Shown one piece after another: positions 1 through 7,600 of a DNA stretch of 45,524 nt. The stretch's first letter is position 1. Each line of letters starts with the position of its first letter. Source of the DNA: Granulicella mallensis. GTDB taxonomy: Bacteria; Acidobacteriota; Terriglobia; Terriglobales; Acidobacteriaceae. A program made the translations under genes and the position numbers. The stretch is taken from positions 1 to 45,524 of the forward strand of contig NZ_JACHIO010000032.1 of assembly GCF_014203225.1 (NCBI RefSeq). The letters are read 5' to 3'. The notes below the pieces were generated by a model, which made no database searches, was not told the origin of the DNA, and saw only the letters and a program-made list of their open reading frames with translations.

Positions 1-1
1 C

Positions 2-94
2 ACCCCGGTGGCGATGGAGAAGGGCCTGCGCTTCGCAATCCGCGAAGGCGGTCGTACCGTCGGCGCGGGTACCATCTCCGAGATCATCAAGTAA
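2..94 (+). CDS. tuf: Elongation factor Tu, C-terminal end (partial)
   Basis: The window opens inside a gene whose last 30 codons read as the C-terminal beta-barrel end of EF-Tu (residues like [14 protein letters not shown] and the ending TISEIIK). EF-Tu is the GTPase that carries aminoacyl-tRNA to the ribosome. Only domain 3 is present; the start lies upstream of the window. The order tuf, rpmG, tRNA-Trp, secE, nusG is a common bacterial arrangement and supports the call. A strong hairpin follows about 80 bp after the stop. Confidence 0.93.
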
Positions 95-172
95 GCAAGT
101 CAGTCGTCAGCGAGTCAGCGAAAATAGAGCTGATGTGAAGCAAGCTGGCTGGCTGATTGGCTAAAAACAAAG

Positions 173-202
173 GAGGGCTGCCGGATAATCGGCAGCCCTC
201 TT
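173..202 (+). terminator. Rho-independent terminator-like hairpin after tuf
   Basis: Perfect 11-bp stem GAGGGCTGCCG (173-183) with CGGCAGCCCTC (190-200) and a 6-nt loop. The T tract is short (TT then CC), so termination strength is uncertain, but the position between tuf and rpmG fits an end of the tuf transcript. Confidence 0.7.
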
Positions 203-376
203 CCACTCTCCAGGCTTTTCGTGGATAATAGATGAGGAAGAGCGTGTGCCTGACCGCTTTGATCCCAGCACCACAATTTCAGGAATAGGGCAGCAGGGGC
301 CCATAAGCCCTGCGTTGCGGCGTGTCATACACGCTGCTTGCCAACCGAGGTGGTTGGCCAAGTTAGGAGAACTCGA

Positions 377-526
377 ATGCGCGAAATCGTAACCCTTCAG
401 TGCCCGGTCTGTAAGAACCGGAACTACTCGACGACCAAGAACAAGAAGACGACCACCGGCCGCCTTGAGTTCTCCAAGTTTTGCAACGCGTGCCGCAAGC
501 ACACGGATCACAAGGAAACGAAGTAA
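377..526 (+). CDS. rpmG: 50S ribosomal protein L33
   Basis: 49-residue L33, a small protein of the large ribosomal subunit near the E site. It has the zinc-binding form: CPVC at residues 9-12 and CNAC near residues 36-39, with the conserved NYSTTKNKK stretch between them. An open frame begins earlier (338), but ATG 377 is preferred because AGGAGA sits 6 bp upstream (365-370) and it gives the normal family length. It lies between tuf and tRNA-Trp, the usual neighbourhood. A short hairpin (340-346 with 352-358) sits just upstream of the ribosome binding site and could affect translation, but this is weak. Confidence 0.95.
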   Translation: MREIVTLQCPVCKNRNYSTTKNKKTTTGRLEFSKFCNACRKHTDHKETK

Positions 527-530
527 AGCT

Positions 531-606
531 AGCGCGTCAGCAAGTCAGCCGTAAAGCTACAACTGACTTGCTGACGCGAAGCAAGCTGACTCGCTGACTT
601 GCTTTT
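531..606. repeat. Palindromic repeat downstream of rpmG
   Basis: Perfect 16-bp inverted repeat CGCGTCAGCAAGTCAG (533-548) and its complement (563-578), loop 14 nt, followed by a further GCAAG/CTTGC-rich segment ending in TTTT. A diverged relative with the same words (GCAAGTCAG, GAAGCAAGCTG) lies after tuf at about 95-163. It may serve as a terminator for rpmG or be a dispersed REP-like element; both are inference. Confidence 0.7.
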
Positions 607-609
607 CAC

Positions 610-685
610 AGGGGCGTAAGCTCAACGGTTAAACTGTCGGTCTCCAAAACCGAACTTCTCGGTTCGAATCCGAGCGCCCCTGCCA
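610..685 (+). tRNA. trnW: tRNA-Trp (anticodon CCA)
   Basis: Cloverleaf read by eye: acceptor stem AGGGGCG (610-616) pairs with CGCCCCT (675-681); discriminator G and encoded CCA at 682-685. The anticodon stem TCGGT/ACCGA (637-641, 649-653) encloses a 7-nt loop with anticodon CCA at 644-646. The T arm contains GGTTCGAATCC. tRNA-Trp directly before secE is a widespread arrangement. Confidence 0.95.
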
Positions 686-766
686 TCTCTTTCCCGGTTA
701 TTTGAAACCGGAGTAGCATAAACTGTGCATCGCCTAGCGGTGCACCAAGGTTCAGGACGAGTAACG

Positions 767-1030
767 ATGGCAAAAGCAGCCGTAGTGGAAACAAACGATT
801 CGAGCTCCGGTCTTCAGCGTGTGGCTTCGGGCCCTGAGCGTCTCACTTCCTTTTTGAAGGATGTTCGCGAAGAGATGCGCAAGGTCGTTACGCCTACGCG
901 TGCCGAGGTTCAGTCGACTACGATCGTCGTGATCGCCACGGTCTTTATCTTTGCCGCGTACTTTGAGATTGTCGACCTGATCCTGGGCAGGGGCGTTGAT
1001 CAGCTCTTCGTCTATCTCACCAAGCACTAA
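767..1030 (+). CDS. secE: Preprotein translocase subunit SecE
   Basis: 87-residue SecE, the small clamp subunit of the SecYEG protein-conducting channel in the inner membrane. This is the short, single-membrane-span form: an amphipathic segment (LTSFLKDVREEMRKVVTPTR, about residues 27-46) carries the conserved E-x-K-V-x-x-P-T pattern and is followed by one hydrophobic span (TTIVVIATVFIFAAYFEIVD). ATG 767 was chosen over an upstream in-frame ATG (725) because AGGACGAG lies just before it. It sits between tRNA-Trp and nusG as expected. Confidence 0.95.
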   Translation: MAKAAVVETNDSSSGLQRVASGPERLTSFLKDVREEMRKVVTPTRAEVQSTTIVVIATVFIFAAYFEIVDLILGRGVDQLFVYLTKH

Positions 1031-1127
1031 GCGACACACCCGTCGAAAGATTTCGCTCGCAGATTCTTGCGAGCCCGCAGTACCCAGTATTTTAGGCAAT
1101 CCATAGATGCGCGAAGAAGGCACAGCA

Positions 1128-1781
1128 ATGGCAGATGAGTTGAATCCGGAAGAGCAGATTACCCCGGAAGAGCAGAACGTCGAGCAGAATCTCGAGGCTG
1201 CCGCACCCGCGGGCGAGCCGGAAGCTGGTGCCCCTGCGGTGAATGAGAACTTCAAGTGGTACATCATTCACGCCTACTCCGGCTTTGAGCGCAAGGTCAA
1301 GGAGTCGCTGCAGAGCCGCGTCGCCGCCTATCACCTTGAGGACCGCGTCGGACGCATCGAGATTCCGACCGAGCCGACCACCGAGCTGCGCAATGGCAAG
1401 AAGTACACCATTGATCGCGTTTTCCTTCCCGGCTACGTCTTCGTCGAGATGGCTCTCGACAACGATCTCTGGCACGTGGTGAAGAATACGCCGCGCGTCA
1501 CCGGATTTTTGCAGACGGGCGATCAGCCCAACGCGCTCTCCGAGGCCGAAGTCAACGCGATGCTGAATCGATCCGACGCGACCAAGGAAAAGCCGAAGCT
1601 CAAGATGAAGTTCTCCAAGGGCGAACAGGTACGCATTACCGAAGGCCCCTTCGCGAACTTCAACGGCGCTGTCGACGACATCAACGAAGACAAGCAGACG
1701 CTCAAGGTCATGGTCAGCATCTTCGGACGCCCGACACCGACCGAGGTCTCGTTCTCGAACGTTGAGAAGTCCGAGGAATAG
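1128..1781 (+). CDS. nusG: Transcription termination/antitermination factor NusG
   Basis: 217-residue NusG, which binds RNA polymerase through its NGN domain (from FKWYIIHAYSGFE onward, about residues 43-150) and couples it to Rho or the ribosome through a C-terminal KOW domain (GEQVRITEGPFANFNG, about residues 165-217). An acidic, Pro/Ala-rich extension of about 40 residues precedes the NGN domain and is longer than in E. coli NusG. ATG 1128 is preferred to 1107 because GAAGAAGG lies upstream at normal spacing. It is followed by rplK after 171 bp. Confidence 0.95.
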   Translation: MADELNPEEQITPEEQNVEQNLEAAAPAGEPEAGAPAVNENFKWYIIHAYSGFERKVKESLQSRVAAYHLEDRVGRIEIPTEPTTELRNGKKYTIDRVFLPGYVFVEMALDNDLWHVVKNTPRVTGFLQTGDQPNALSEAEVNAMLNRSDATKEKPKLKMKFSKGEQVRITEGPFANFNGAVDDINEDKQTLKVMVSIFGRPTPTEVSFSNVEKSEE

Positions 1782-1952
1782 CGCACAAGTTTTGCAACAG
1801 GTTTTGGGAGCTTTCAGCCCAATCAGTTTTGGGAGTCACAGCCCGGCCGCTTCACCGGACCTTCTAACTCCCCGCAGTACAAAATCATGCGTGGCTAACA
1901 CCGACCATGATTCAGCTTATATAGCTCATATTTTTTTAGAAGGATTACGAAC

Positions 1953-2390
1953 ATGGCACCGAAGAAAATCACTGGATACGTCAAGCTCCAGATCACAGCC
2001 GGCAAAGCGACGCCGGCTCCCCCGGTTGGTCCCGCGCTCGGTCAGGCTCAGGTCAACATCATGGAGTTCTGCAAGCAGTTCAACGAGCGCACCAGCAAGG
2101 ACCCGAATGTCACCGGCATGACTGTTCCGGTCGTCATCACCGTGTACGCCGACCGTACGTTCAGCTTCATCACCAAGACGCCTCCGGCGCCGGTGTTGCT
2201 GCTCAAGGCCGCGGGCATTGAGAAGGGTTCGGGCACGCCGAACAAGGACAAGAAGGGCAAAGTCACTGAGAAGCAGATTCTCGACATTGCCAAGGTCAAG
2301 ATGCCGGACATGAACGCGAACACGGTCGAGGCTGCTGCAAAGACCATTCGTGGCACCGCGCGCTCGATGGGTATCGACGTCGTCGCGTAA
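1953..2390 (+). CDS. rplK: 50S ribosomal protein L11
   Basis: 145-residue L11, which binds the GTPase-associated region of 23S rRNA. The N-terminal domain has the conserved [25 protein letters not shown] pattern in shortened view ([15 protein letters not shown]) and the C-terminal RNA-binding domain ends in ARSMGIDV. A strong ribosome binding site, AGAAGGATT, lies 5' of ATG 1953. In most bacteria rplA follows within a few dozen bases; here it is 22.7 kb away (25119) and an opposite-strand gene comes next. The leader 1782-1952 contains two tandem near-copies of GTTTTGGGAG...CAGCCC. Confidence 0.96.
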   Translation: MAPKKITGYVKLQITAGKATPAPPVGPALGQAQVNIMEFCKQFNERTSKDPNVTGMTVPVVITVYADRTFSFITKTPPAPVLLLKAAGIEKGSGTPNKDKKGKVTEKQILDIAKVKMPDMNANTVEAAAKTIRGTARSMGIDVVA

Positions 2391-2421
2391 GCGGCAGCTT
2401 ACAACCTGACTCAAGGTTCTC

Positions 2422-2486
2422 GAAGGAGGACGTGGGAGTAGTTGGTAACGGATCTTCCGTTGCCGATTGCCCCTGCGTCCTCCTTC
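2422..2486 (+). terminator. Large nested hairpin after rplK
   Basis: Outer 11-bp perfect stem GAAGGAGGACG (2422-2432) with CGTCCTCCTTC (2476-2486). The loop holds a second hairpin, GGTAACGGA with TCCGTTGCC (one G-U pair). No long T run follows (TCTATTTG), so it may be a processing or stability structure as well as a transcript end. It is the first structure after rplK, where rplA would normally start. Confidence 0.55.
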
Positions 2487-2548
2487 TCTATTTGAGCCGA
2501 AGGACAACGAGTTTCTACCTGTGAGGTTGGGGTGATCCAATGGCGCTC

Positions 2549-2665
2549 CTAGTGCAAATCTCCTGTAGGTGCATAGCGGAACCACGACATTTATGGCCGT
2601 TTTTCTCCAGAAAAACGGTGCTGCACGCCCGATTCAACTTCTGAGTAACAGGAGATTTGCTCTAG
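2549..2665. repeat. MITE-like element with 18-bp terminal inverted repeats
   Basis: Ends 2549-2566 and 2648-2665 are inverted repeats matching at 17 of 18 positions (core GCAAATCTCCTGT). Inside is a 9-bp hairpin CCGTTTTTC/GAAAAACGG (2597-2605, 2610-2618) with a 4-nt loop. The right end runs into the stop codon of the adjacent minus-strand gene. The form resembles a small non-autonomous palindromic element; no transposase is nearby, and a second copy is not seen in this window. Confidence 0.5.
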
Positions 2666-3936
2666 TGGATCAGGTAAGCATCGACGTAATCGATGAGGTG
2701 CTTTCGATGATGAGCGCGGTACTCGGGATAGTCTGAGCGGATGCCGGCATCCGCGGCGTTGATGGCGACCCAGGCCCCGAGGGCGTTGGCCGCTTCAAGC
2801 TTTCGGAGATTACTGATCGAAGGATCGAGATTGGCTTCGAGAAGCGTACCGGCCTTGAGCTTCGAGTCGATGTCGGAGAGCATGGCGCGCAGAGCCGCGT
2901 GTTCTTCGGCGACGGTATGTTGATACCCACTGGGGTGAACGACAGCATTCGCATCCGAGGCCCCGGCGACGATGGTCTGGTTGAGAGTGCGAGCGCCATG
3001 AGCGACGCGGTATTGCTGGTACACAATCCAGGAAGCTCGGCCATCCTGGGTAGAGGCTGCAAGTTCGGGATCAATCTTGAGAACGCCGTCAGGCGTGGTG
3101 AACTCAGGGCGCGTGATAGCGGGCCTGACGATTTGATGGCCCGTACGTTGCGCCCATTGACCGAGTTCGAGGAAGGGCGGCGTTGCATACGGTTCGGCGA
3201 CGACGGCTTCCACAAACTTCTCGCGTGCACCCATGGGGTCGCCTGTCTGGAATAGTGCATCGCCCCAGTAGCGGTAGGCGGTTTCGCGGTCGGGGTCAAT
3301 GGCAATAGCTTTGGCAAACCAGATGCCCGCGTCGGGACCGTTCTTCAGGCGAAAGTAAGTGTCTCCGGCGTAGAGCGCGGCGTCGTACCAGGCAGGATCG
3401 AGAGCTGAGGCTTGTGTGTAGAGTTTGACGGCACCAGCCCAGTCAGATCGTCCAAAGGCGGCCTCGGCCTGATGAAAGACAGCTTGCGCGTCCGGTTTGC
3501 CTGCATAGGTGTAGCCGACGGTGAGAGGGATGCCGGTGATGAGGGCACCCTGAACTGTCTTGGTACCGGCGGAGAGCACCGTGCGAACGTAGGCACTGTT
3601 ATCACCCAGAGACTGGGCACGTTTGAGCTCATTGATCGCCTGGAGGCGGAGCTTCGACTGGGCGGCAGGGTCCGAGAGGGTGGCTTGTTTGGCAAGAAGG
3701 CCAGCACCGTGACGCTCGGCGAAGACAGCCACCGTTGGGTCCTGGCGGCAGAGATCTTCATAGAGGGGAAGGGCTTCCAAAACCTTTTGCGCGAGGAAGA
3801 GCTCGTTCGCCTGCCTGCGCTCGGAATCGAAGTTGGGTTCATGGTGTGCTACGGCTATCGTTGGAGCTTGAGGGGCAACCTGGGCCTGAAGGGTTGAAGA
3901 GGCCATGGCGAGGAAGATGAGACTGGAACGCATCAT
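2662..3936 (-). CDS. Secreted tetratricopeptide-repeat protein, function unknown
   Basis: 424-residue protein with a signal peptide (MMRSSLIFLAMASSTLQAQ) and TPR-type helices. Recognisable repeats lie around 165-240, e.g. WAGAVKLYTQASALDPAWYD and GIWFAKAIAIDPDRETAY, with the usual A-x-x-L-D-P pattern. The C-terminal third has no motif I recognise. ATG 3936 was chosen because it starts the signal peptide and has AAGGAG 12 bp upstream; an earlier in-frame ATG (4005) would bury the signal sequence. It is the first gene of the block separating rplK from rplA and faces rplK tail to tail. TPR proteins act as binding scaffolds; no partner can be named. Confidence 0.8.
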   Translation of the reverse strand: MMRSSLIFLAMASSTLQAQVAPQAPTIAVAHHEPNFDSERRQANELFLAQKVLEALPLYEDLCRQDPTVAVFAERHGAGLLAKQATLSDPAAQSKLRLQAINELKRAQSLGDNSAYVRTVLSAGTKTVQGALITGIPLTVGYTYAGKPDAQAVFHQAEAAFGRSDWAGAVKLYTQASALDPAWYDAALYAGDTYFRLKNGPDAGIWFAKAIAIDPDRETAYRYWGDALFQTGDPMGAREKFVEAVVAEPYATPPFLELGQWAQRTGHQIVRPAITRPEFTTPDGVLKIDPELAASTQDGRASWIVYQQYRVAHGARTLNQTIVAGASDANAVVHPSGYQHTVAEEHAALRAMLSDIDSKLKAGTLLEANLDPSISNLRKLEAANALGAWVAINAADAGIRSDYPEYRAHHRKHLIDYVDAYLIH

Positions 3937-4471
3937 GCTTCTGAGAGACTCCTTAGCCGGGATCGGGTGCTGCCGGTTCATTATAGGAGGAGTCTGAGAT
4001 CGCATCTCTGCTTGAAAGGCTTTCGTCTTTCATCTAACTCCTTCGTCGCCGGCAAACAGGAATCACTGGAATCCATAGAGCCATTTCAAAGAGATCGTCA
4101 GCGGGGAGGCACTGTCGCTTCCGAGAAGGCGACTTATCGTAGTAACGACTATCACCTCAAGCAAATCATTCCCCGAGAAAGGTGTTGGATTTTGAAACTC
4201 CGGCTAGTAAATTCCATGCCAGCGTTGCATCGACCGGTTGAGACCGCCACGTTTCGCGGGACTTGCAGACTACGTCACCGCGGATCACGGACGTTCGAAC
4301 CACGTTCAAGGAGCCAGAGACGATTGCGGCGGTCGAGCGGCCAGAGGGCAGGTGGATTGACACGCCCCAGTCTCATTTCAAATCAACACACGGTCTCACA
4401 GCTCAACACGTGTTACCTTCAGGGACAAAGAGCACAACGGATACAAGCGCGTTCCTCGTTCCACGACCACG
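3937..4471. other. Intergenic gap with no supported gene
   Basis: About 535 bp between the divergent TPR and radical SAM genes. Open frames here (for example from 3967) have no family likeness and poor start contexts. I see no RNA gene or strong hairpin. The right edge carries the promoter listed next. Confidence 0.5.
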
Positions 4472-4503
4472 TTGACTGAATTGATCCCCGCCTGCGGTAT
4501 AAA
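4472..4503 (+). promoter_or_regulatory. Possible sigma-70 promoter for the radical SAM gene
   Basis: TTGACT (4472-4477) and TATAAA (4498-4503) are good hexamers but are 20 bp apart, longer than the usual 17. The predicted start of transcription falls about 25 bp before ATG 4536. Confidence 0.4.
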
Positions 4504-4535
4504 TGGTGGCGGTCACGTTTTGCCGGAGACCACCT

Positions 4536-6206
4536 ATGCTCGCCTCTGTGAAAGACCCGTTTCAGCAGATTTCTTCCTCCACCAACGACATCTCAACGAA
4601 GCGGTTTGAGCCACTTGGCAAAGAGGTTAAGGCTTTGATGGTCTGGCCCCGCTTTCCTCCCTCATTCTGGGGATTCGAGGGCGTGCTTGAGATGGTGCCT
4701 GAGAAGTCGGTCATGCCTCCTCTTGGTTTGATCACCGTCGCTGCGCTATGTCCGTCCTCGTGGAGTATTCGATTGCTGGACCTATCCTTCGAGGAATTGC
4801 GGGAGGAGGACCTGCTTTGGGCCGACCTGGTGATGGTGAGTTCCATGCAGGCGCAACGTGCCGACACGCTGGACGTCCTGTCCCGTGCCCGCGGTCTGGG
4901 CCGTAGAACCTTCATCGGCGGCCCATGGGCAAGCAGCGAACCCGAGTTCCTGACGATGCAGGCCGACCATGTATTCGTCGGTGAGGCGGAAGAGGTCTTC
5001 GGAGAGATTGCGCATCAACTCGAGCATGGCACGGCACAGGCCGTCTACAAGGTCATCGACAAGCCTGATATGTCGGTGAGTCCCATGCCCCGCTTTGATC
5101 TTCTGCACATGAACCAGTACACCTCGATGTCGGTACAGTTCTCTCGCGGTTGCCCTTTCCAATGTGAGTTTTGCGACATCATCACGATCTATGGAAGGCG
5201 TCCGCGGGCCAAGCCGCCGGAGAAGCTCATCGCGGAGCTGGACGCTCTGCTGGCACTGGGTTGGCGCAACGAGGTCTTCATTGTTGACGACAACTTCATT
5301 GGCAACCACAAGCTTGCCCTGCAACTCACCCATTCGCTCGCGACCTGGCAGGAACGGAGCAAGCGTGTCATCTCGTTCTACACCGAGGCCTCCATCGATC
5401 TGGCGGACAAGCCCGAGTTACTCGCCTCCATGGTCGAGGCGAACTTCATGTACGTGTTTCTCGGTATTGAAACACCCTCGGCCGAGGCGTTGAAAGGATC
5501 GTCGAAGTTCCAGAATCTTCGTGGTGATCTGGTGACCCAGGTGAACAAAATCCGCGAGAGCGGATTGTGGGTGTTGGCTGGCTTCATCGTTGGCTTCGAC
5601 TCGGATGACGAGACGATCTTCGAACGACAGCTGCAATTCATCGATAAGACTGCGATCACCTGGGCGATGGCCGGAGTCTTGCAGGCGCCTCCCACAACGG
5701 CGCTGTTTGATCGTATGAAGCGTGAGGGAAGGCTGATTGAAGACAGTACGGCCACGACCAACTTCAGCGCGCCAAACTTCAAAACAGTTCTGCCACTTCC
5801 GATTCTGCTGCGCGGATTGAGCACTCTGCTGAAAGGCTTATACACGCCGGCAAATTACTTCGGCCGGGCGATGCGTTCGCTCGAATCCTGGCAGCCACGT
5901 CCCGCACAAAAGCCCCCTGAGCTACCTCTGCTCTATAACCTCCGTGTCTTTGTTCAGTCGATGTGGCAGCAGGGCGTCTGTTCAAACTACCGTCTGGCCT
6001 ACTGGCGGTTTCTCCTCACGGCGATTCGGCGATGGGCACTTCAGCCGGCCAAGATGTGGCTCGCCTTCATGGTCCTGCTTTCGGCAAATCACTTCTTGAA
6101 GTATGCACGAGAGGTCGCAGAGGATTTGGAGGAGCAATGCCAAGCGCTCGAAGACTCAGAGCTTTACTCTCAGACATTGGCTGTAGGCGTAGAGAGCCGG
6201 GGTTGA
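4536..6206 (+). CDS. B12-binding-domain radical SAM protein (DUF4070/HpnP-like)
   Basis: 556-residue enzyme. The N-terminal part (about 35-170) reads as a cobalamin-binding Rossmann domain (MPPLGLITVAALCP, ADLVMVSSM, FIGGPWASSEPE). The radical SAM core follows with the cluster motif C206-x3-C210-x2-C213 (RGCPFQCEFCD) and the GIETPS strand. The C-terminal part resembles the DUF4070 region of hopanoid C-2 methylase HpnP and relatives, so a methylation of an unreactive carbon is likely; the substrate cannot be told and no hopanoid genes are adjacent. ATG 4536 is preferred to 4503 because CGGAG lies 8 bp upstream and the promoter overlaps 4503. Confidence 0.82.
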   Translation: MLASVKDPFQQISSSTNDISTKRFEPLGKEVKALMVWPRFPPSFWGFEGVLEMVPEKSVMPPLGLITVAALCPSSWSIRLLDLSFEELREEDLLWADLVMVSSMQAQRADTLDVLSRARGLGRRTFIGGPWASSEPEFLTMQADHVFVGEAEEVFGEIAHQLEHGTAQAVYKVIDKPDMSVSPMPRFDLLHMNQYTSMSVQFSRGCPFQCEFCDIITIYGRRPRAKPPEKLIAELDALLALGWRNEVFIVDDNFIGNHKLALQLTHSLATWQERSKRVISFYTEASIDLADKPELLASMVEANFMYVFLGIETPSAEALKGSSKFQNLRGDLVTQVNKIRESGLWVLAGFIVGFDSDDETIFERQLQFIDKTAITWAMAGVLQAPPTTALFDRMKREGRLIEDSTATTNFSAPNFKTVLPLPILLRGLSTLLKGLYTPANYFGRAMRSLESWQPRPAQKPPELPLLYNLRVFVQSMWQQGVCSNYRLAYWRFLLTAIRRWALQPAKMWLAFMVLLSANHFLKYAREVAEDLEEQCQALEDSELYSQTLAVGVESRG

Positions 6207-6459
6207 GAAGTGCAATGCCCGGCTTTGCTCGTACGAGTTGCAAAGCGATCGCATGGTGAATGGGCCGTCCTGGCCGTAACGTCGCGGTTTCTACTGTAGC
6301 CGAGCTCATGCGCCACTCGCACAAGCCACAAGCAGAATATTCCGGGCGTCAGGAGTGAGGTGCGAGGACTATGGCGTGTGCCTTCAACAGACCCAAACCC
6401 GGCCGGGTCGAAATTCCCTGAAAGTCGTGGCGGTCTCAACTGGTCGATGCAACGCTGGC

Positions 6460-6705
6460 ATGGAGTTTAGTAGCCGGAGTTTCAAAATCCAACGTCTTTC
6501 GCGGGCGTTGATTGAGGCGCTCGACGAGGAGCGTCATCGGCGAAACCTGACATGGAAACAGCTTGTGGCTGAGTTGCCGGGATTTACGCAAAGCATGGTC
6601 GCAAATCTTGCTGAAGGACCGCTCATCGGTTTCCCGCGGGTGATGATCCTTACGCAATGGCTTCAGCGCCCTGCAGCTACCTTCGTGCGCGCTCGGGGTC
6701 GGTAG
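6460..6705 (+). CDS. Small helix-turn-helix (XRE-like) protein
   Basis: 81-residue product with one Cro/CI-type helix-turn-helix: LIEALDEERHRRNLTWKQLV, then AELPGFTQSMVANLAEG and an ending in a WLQRPAATFVR helix. Single-domain proteins of this sort usually bind DNA or act as small regulators. ATG 6460 has no clear ribosome binding site and the frame stays open to 6355, so the start is uncertain. It is alone on its strand between the radical SAM gene and the sigma factor region. No partner toxin was found. Confidence 0.6.
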   Translation: MEFSSRSFKIQRLSRALIEALDEERHRRNLTWKQLVAELPGFTQSMVANLAEGPLIGFPRVMILTQWLQRPAATFVRARGR

Positions 6706-6839
6706 ATCTCTACGGCCGCGCATCAACGGATTCTTGCGCAGGAAACGGTCTTGCCTGAGTTCAGCAAGAAAAATAGTGCCTCGGGTGGGGAAAGGCGATG
6801 ATCTTCGGTGCATACACTGACAGGAGAGAGTTCTGAGCC

Positions 6840-6908
6840 ATGACAGAGTCCCTGGTTGCACCTCGAACTTTTTTGCGAAGTGGCCTCCTTGAGGGAGCGT
6901 CAAAATGA
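6840..6908 (+). CDS. Possible 22-residue leader peptide before the sigma factor
   Basis: ATG 6840 is preceded by AGGAGAG (about 13 bp away) and opens a 22-codon frame ending MTESLVAPRTF...LLEGASK. Its stop overlaps ATG 6905 as ATGA, a translational-coupling arrangement. A GAGGGAG ribosome binding site for ATG 6905 lies inside it. It could equally be the displaced N-terminus of the frame-disrupted sigma gene. No homologue is known to me. Confidence 0.25.
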   Translation: MTESLVAPRTFLRSGLLEGASK

Positions 6909-7011
6909 CGTGGCGAGTAGCTCGATTGAATTTAGAGGCCGCTCTGTCGCTGGAGGCGGAGGCTGACCTTGGGCGGGTTTCGGTCGCTGCGCCAACAGCC
7001 GAAAATCAATT

Positions 7012-7599
7012 CTGTCTCTGCTCAAGCAGAGGTTTTGCTCCGATGAGGAGCTTGCCGATCAACTGCAAAGTGGAGATGCGGAGGCTCTGGCGGTTTTATT
7101 CAAACGGCACAGCTCTCTTTTATTTGGAATCGCAAAACGCATCCTGAGAAGCGATTCAGAGGCTGAGGATGCAGTGCAGCAGATCTTTCTCGATGTGTTC
7201 CGTTCGATCCATCAGTTCGACCCGGAGAAGGGAACCTTCAAGACCTGGCTCTTGATGTTCACGTACCACCGGACTTTTAACAGTCGGCGTTCTCAGATAG
7301 CAAATCGTTTTTTCGACACCGACCCTCTTGAAGAAGGCTTTGCCGGATCGAGCCTTGCCGACAAGCGTTGCTCGACCACGGAAAACAGCATCCTGGTTGC
7401 TCAAGTTCTGAAGTCTTTGCAGCCACGCCAGCGGCGCACGATTGAGCTTATCTACTACGAAGGCTTAACTGCCGAAGAGGTCTCCAGTAAGACGGGAGAG
7501 AGTGTTCGTGTGGTTCGCCACAACTTATATCGCGGACTCGACAAACTTCGAAAAGCATTTCGCACCGAAGCAAGTAAACCTCGGTCGAAGGGAGAGTGA
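7012..7599 (+). CDS. ECF-type RNA polymerase sigma factor, start unresolved
   Basis: Group 4 sigma factor with sigma-2 (SDEELADQLQSGDAEAL, LFKRHSSLLFGIAKRILR, AEDAVQQIFLDVFRSI, then FKTWLLMFTYHRTFN) and sigma-4 (LQPRQRRTIELIYYEGLTAE, then an HTH ending NLYRGLDKLRK). The frame is open from 6967 to 7599 but contains no ATG, GTG or TTG before GTG 7174, which would cut away half of sigma-2. A well-placed start (ATG 6905, GAGGGAG 7 bp upstream) lies in another frame. So either a frameshift in 6905-7012, a sequencing error, or a CTG start (7012/7018) must be invoked; 7012 is given as a working boundary. The anti-sigma gene starts 1 bp after the stop. Confidence 0.75.
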   Translation: MSLLKQRFCSDEELADQLQSGDAEALAVLFKRHSSLLFGIAKRILRSDSEAEDAVQQIFLDVFRSIHQFDPEKGTFKTWLLMFTYHRTFNSRRSQIANRFFDTDPLEEGFAGSSLADKRCSTTENSILVAQVLKSLQPRQRRTIELIYYEGLTAEEVSSKTGESVRVVRHNLYRGLDKLRKAFRTEASKPRSKGE

Positions 7600-7600
7600 G

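Noticed and set aside
3967..4479. Plus-strand open frame in the TPR/radical SAM gap
   Set aside because: Begins antisense to the TPR gene, Arg/Ser-rich, no motif and no ribosome binding site.
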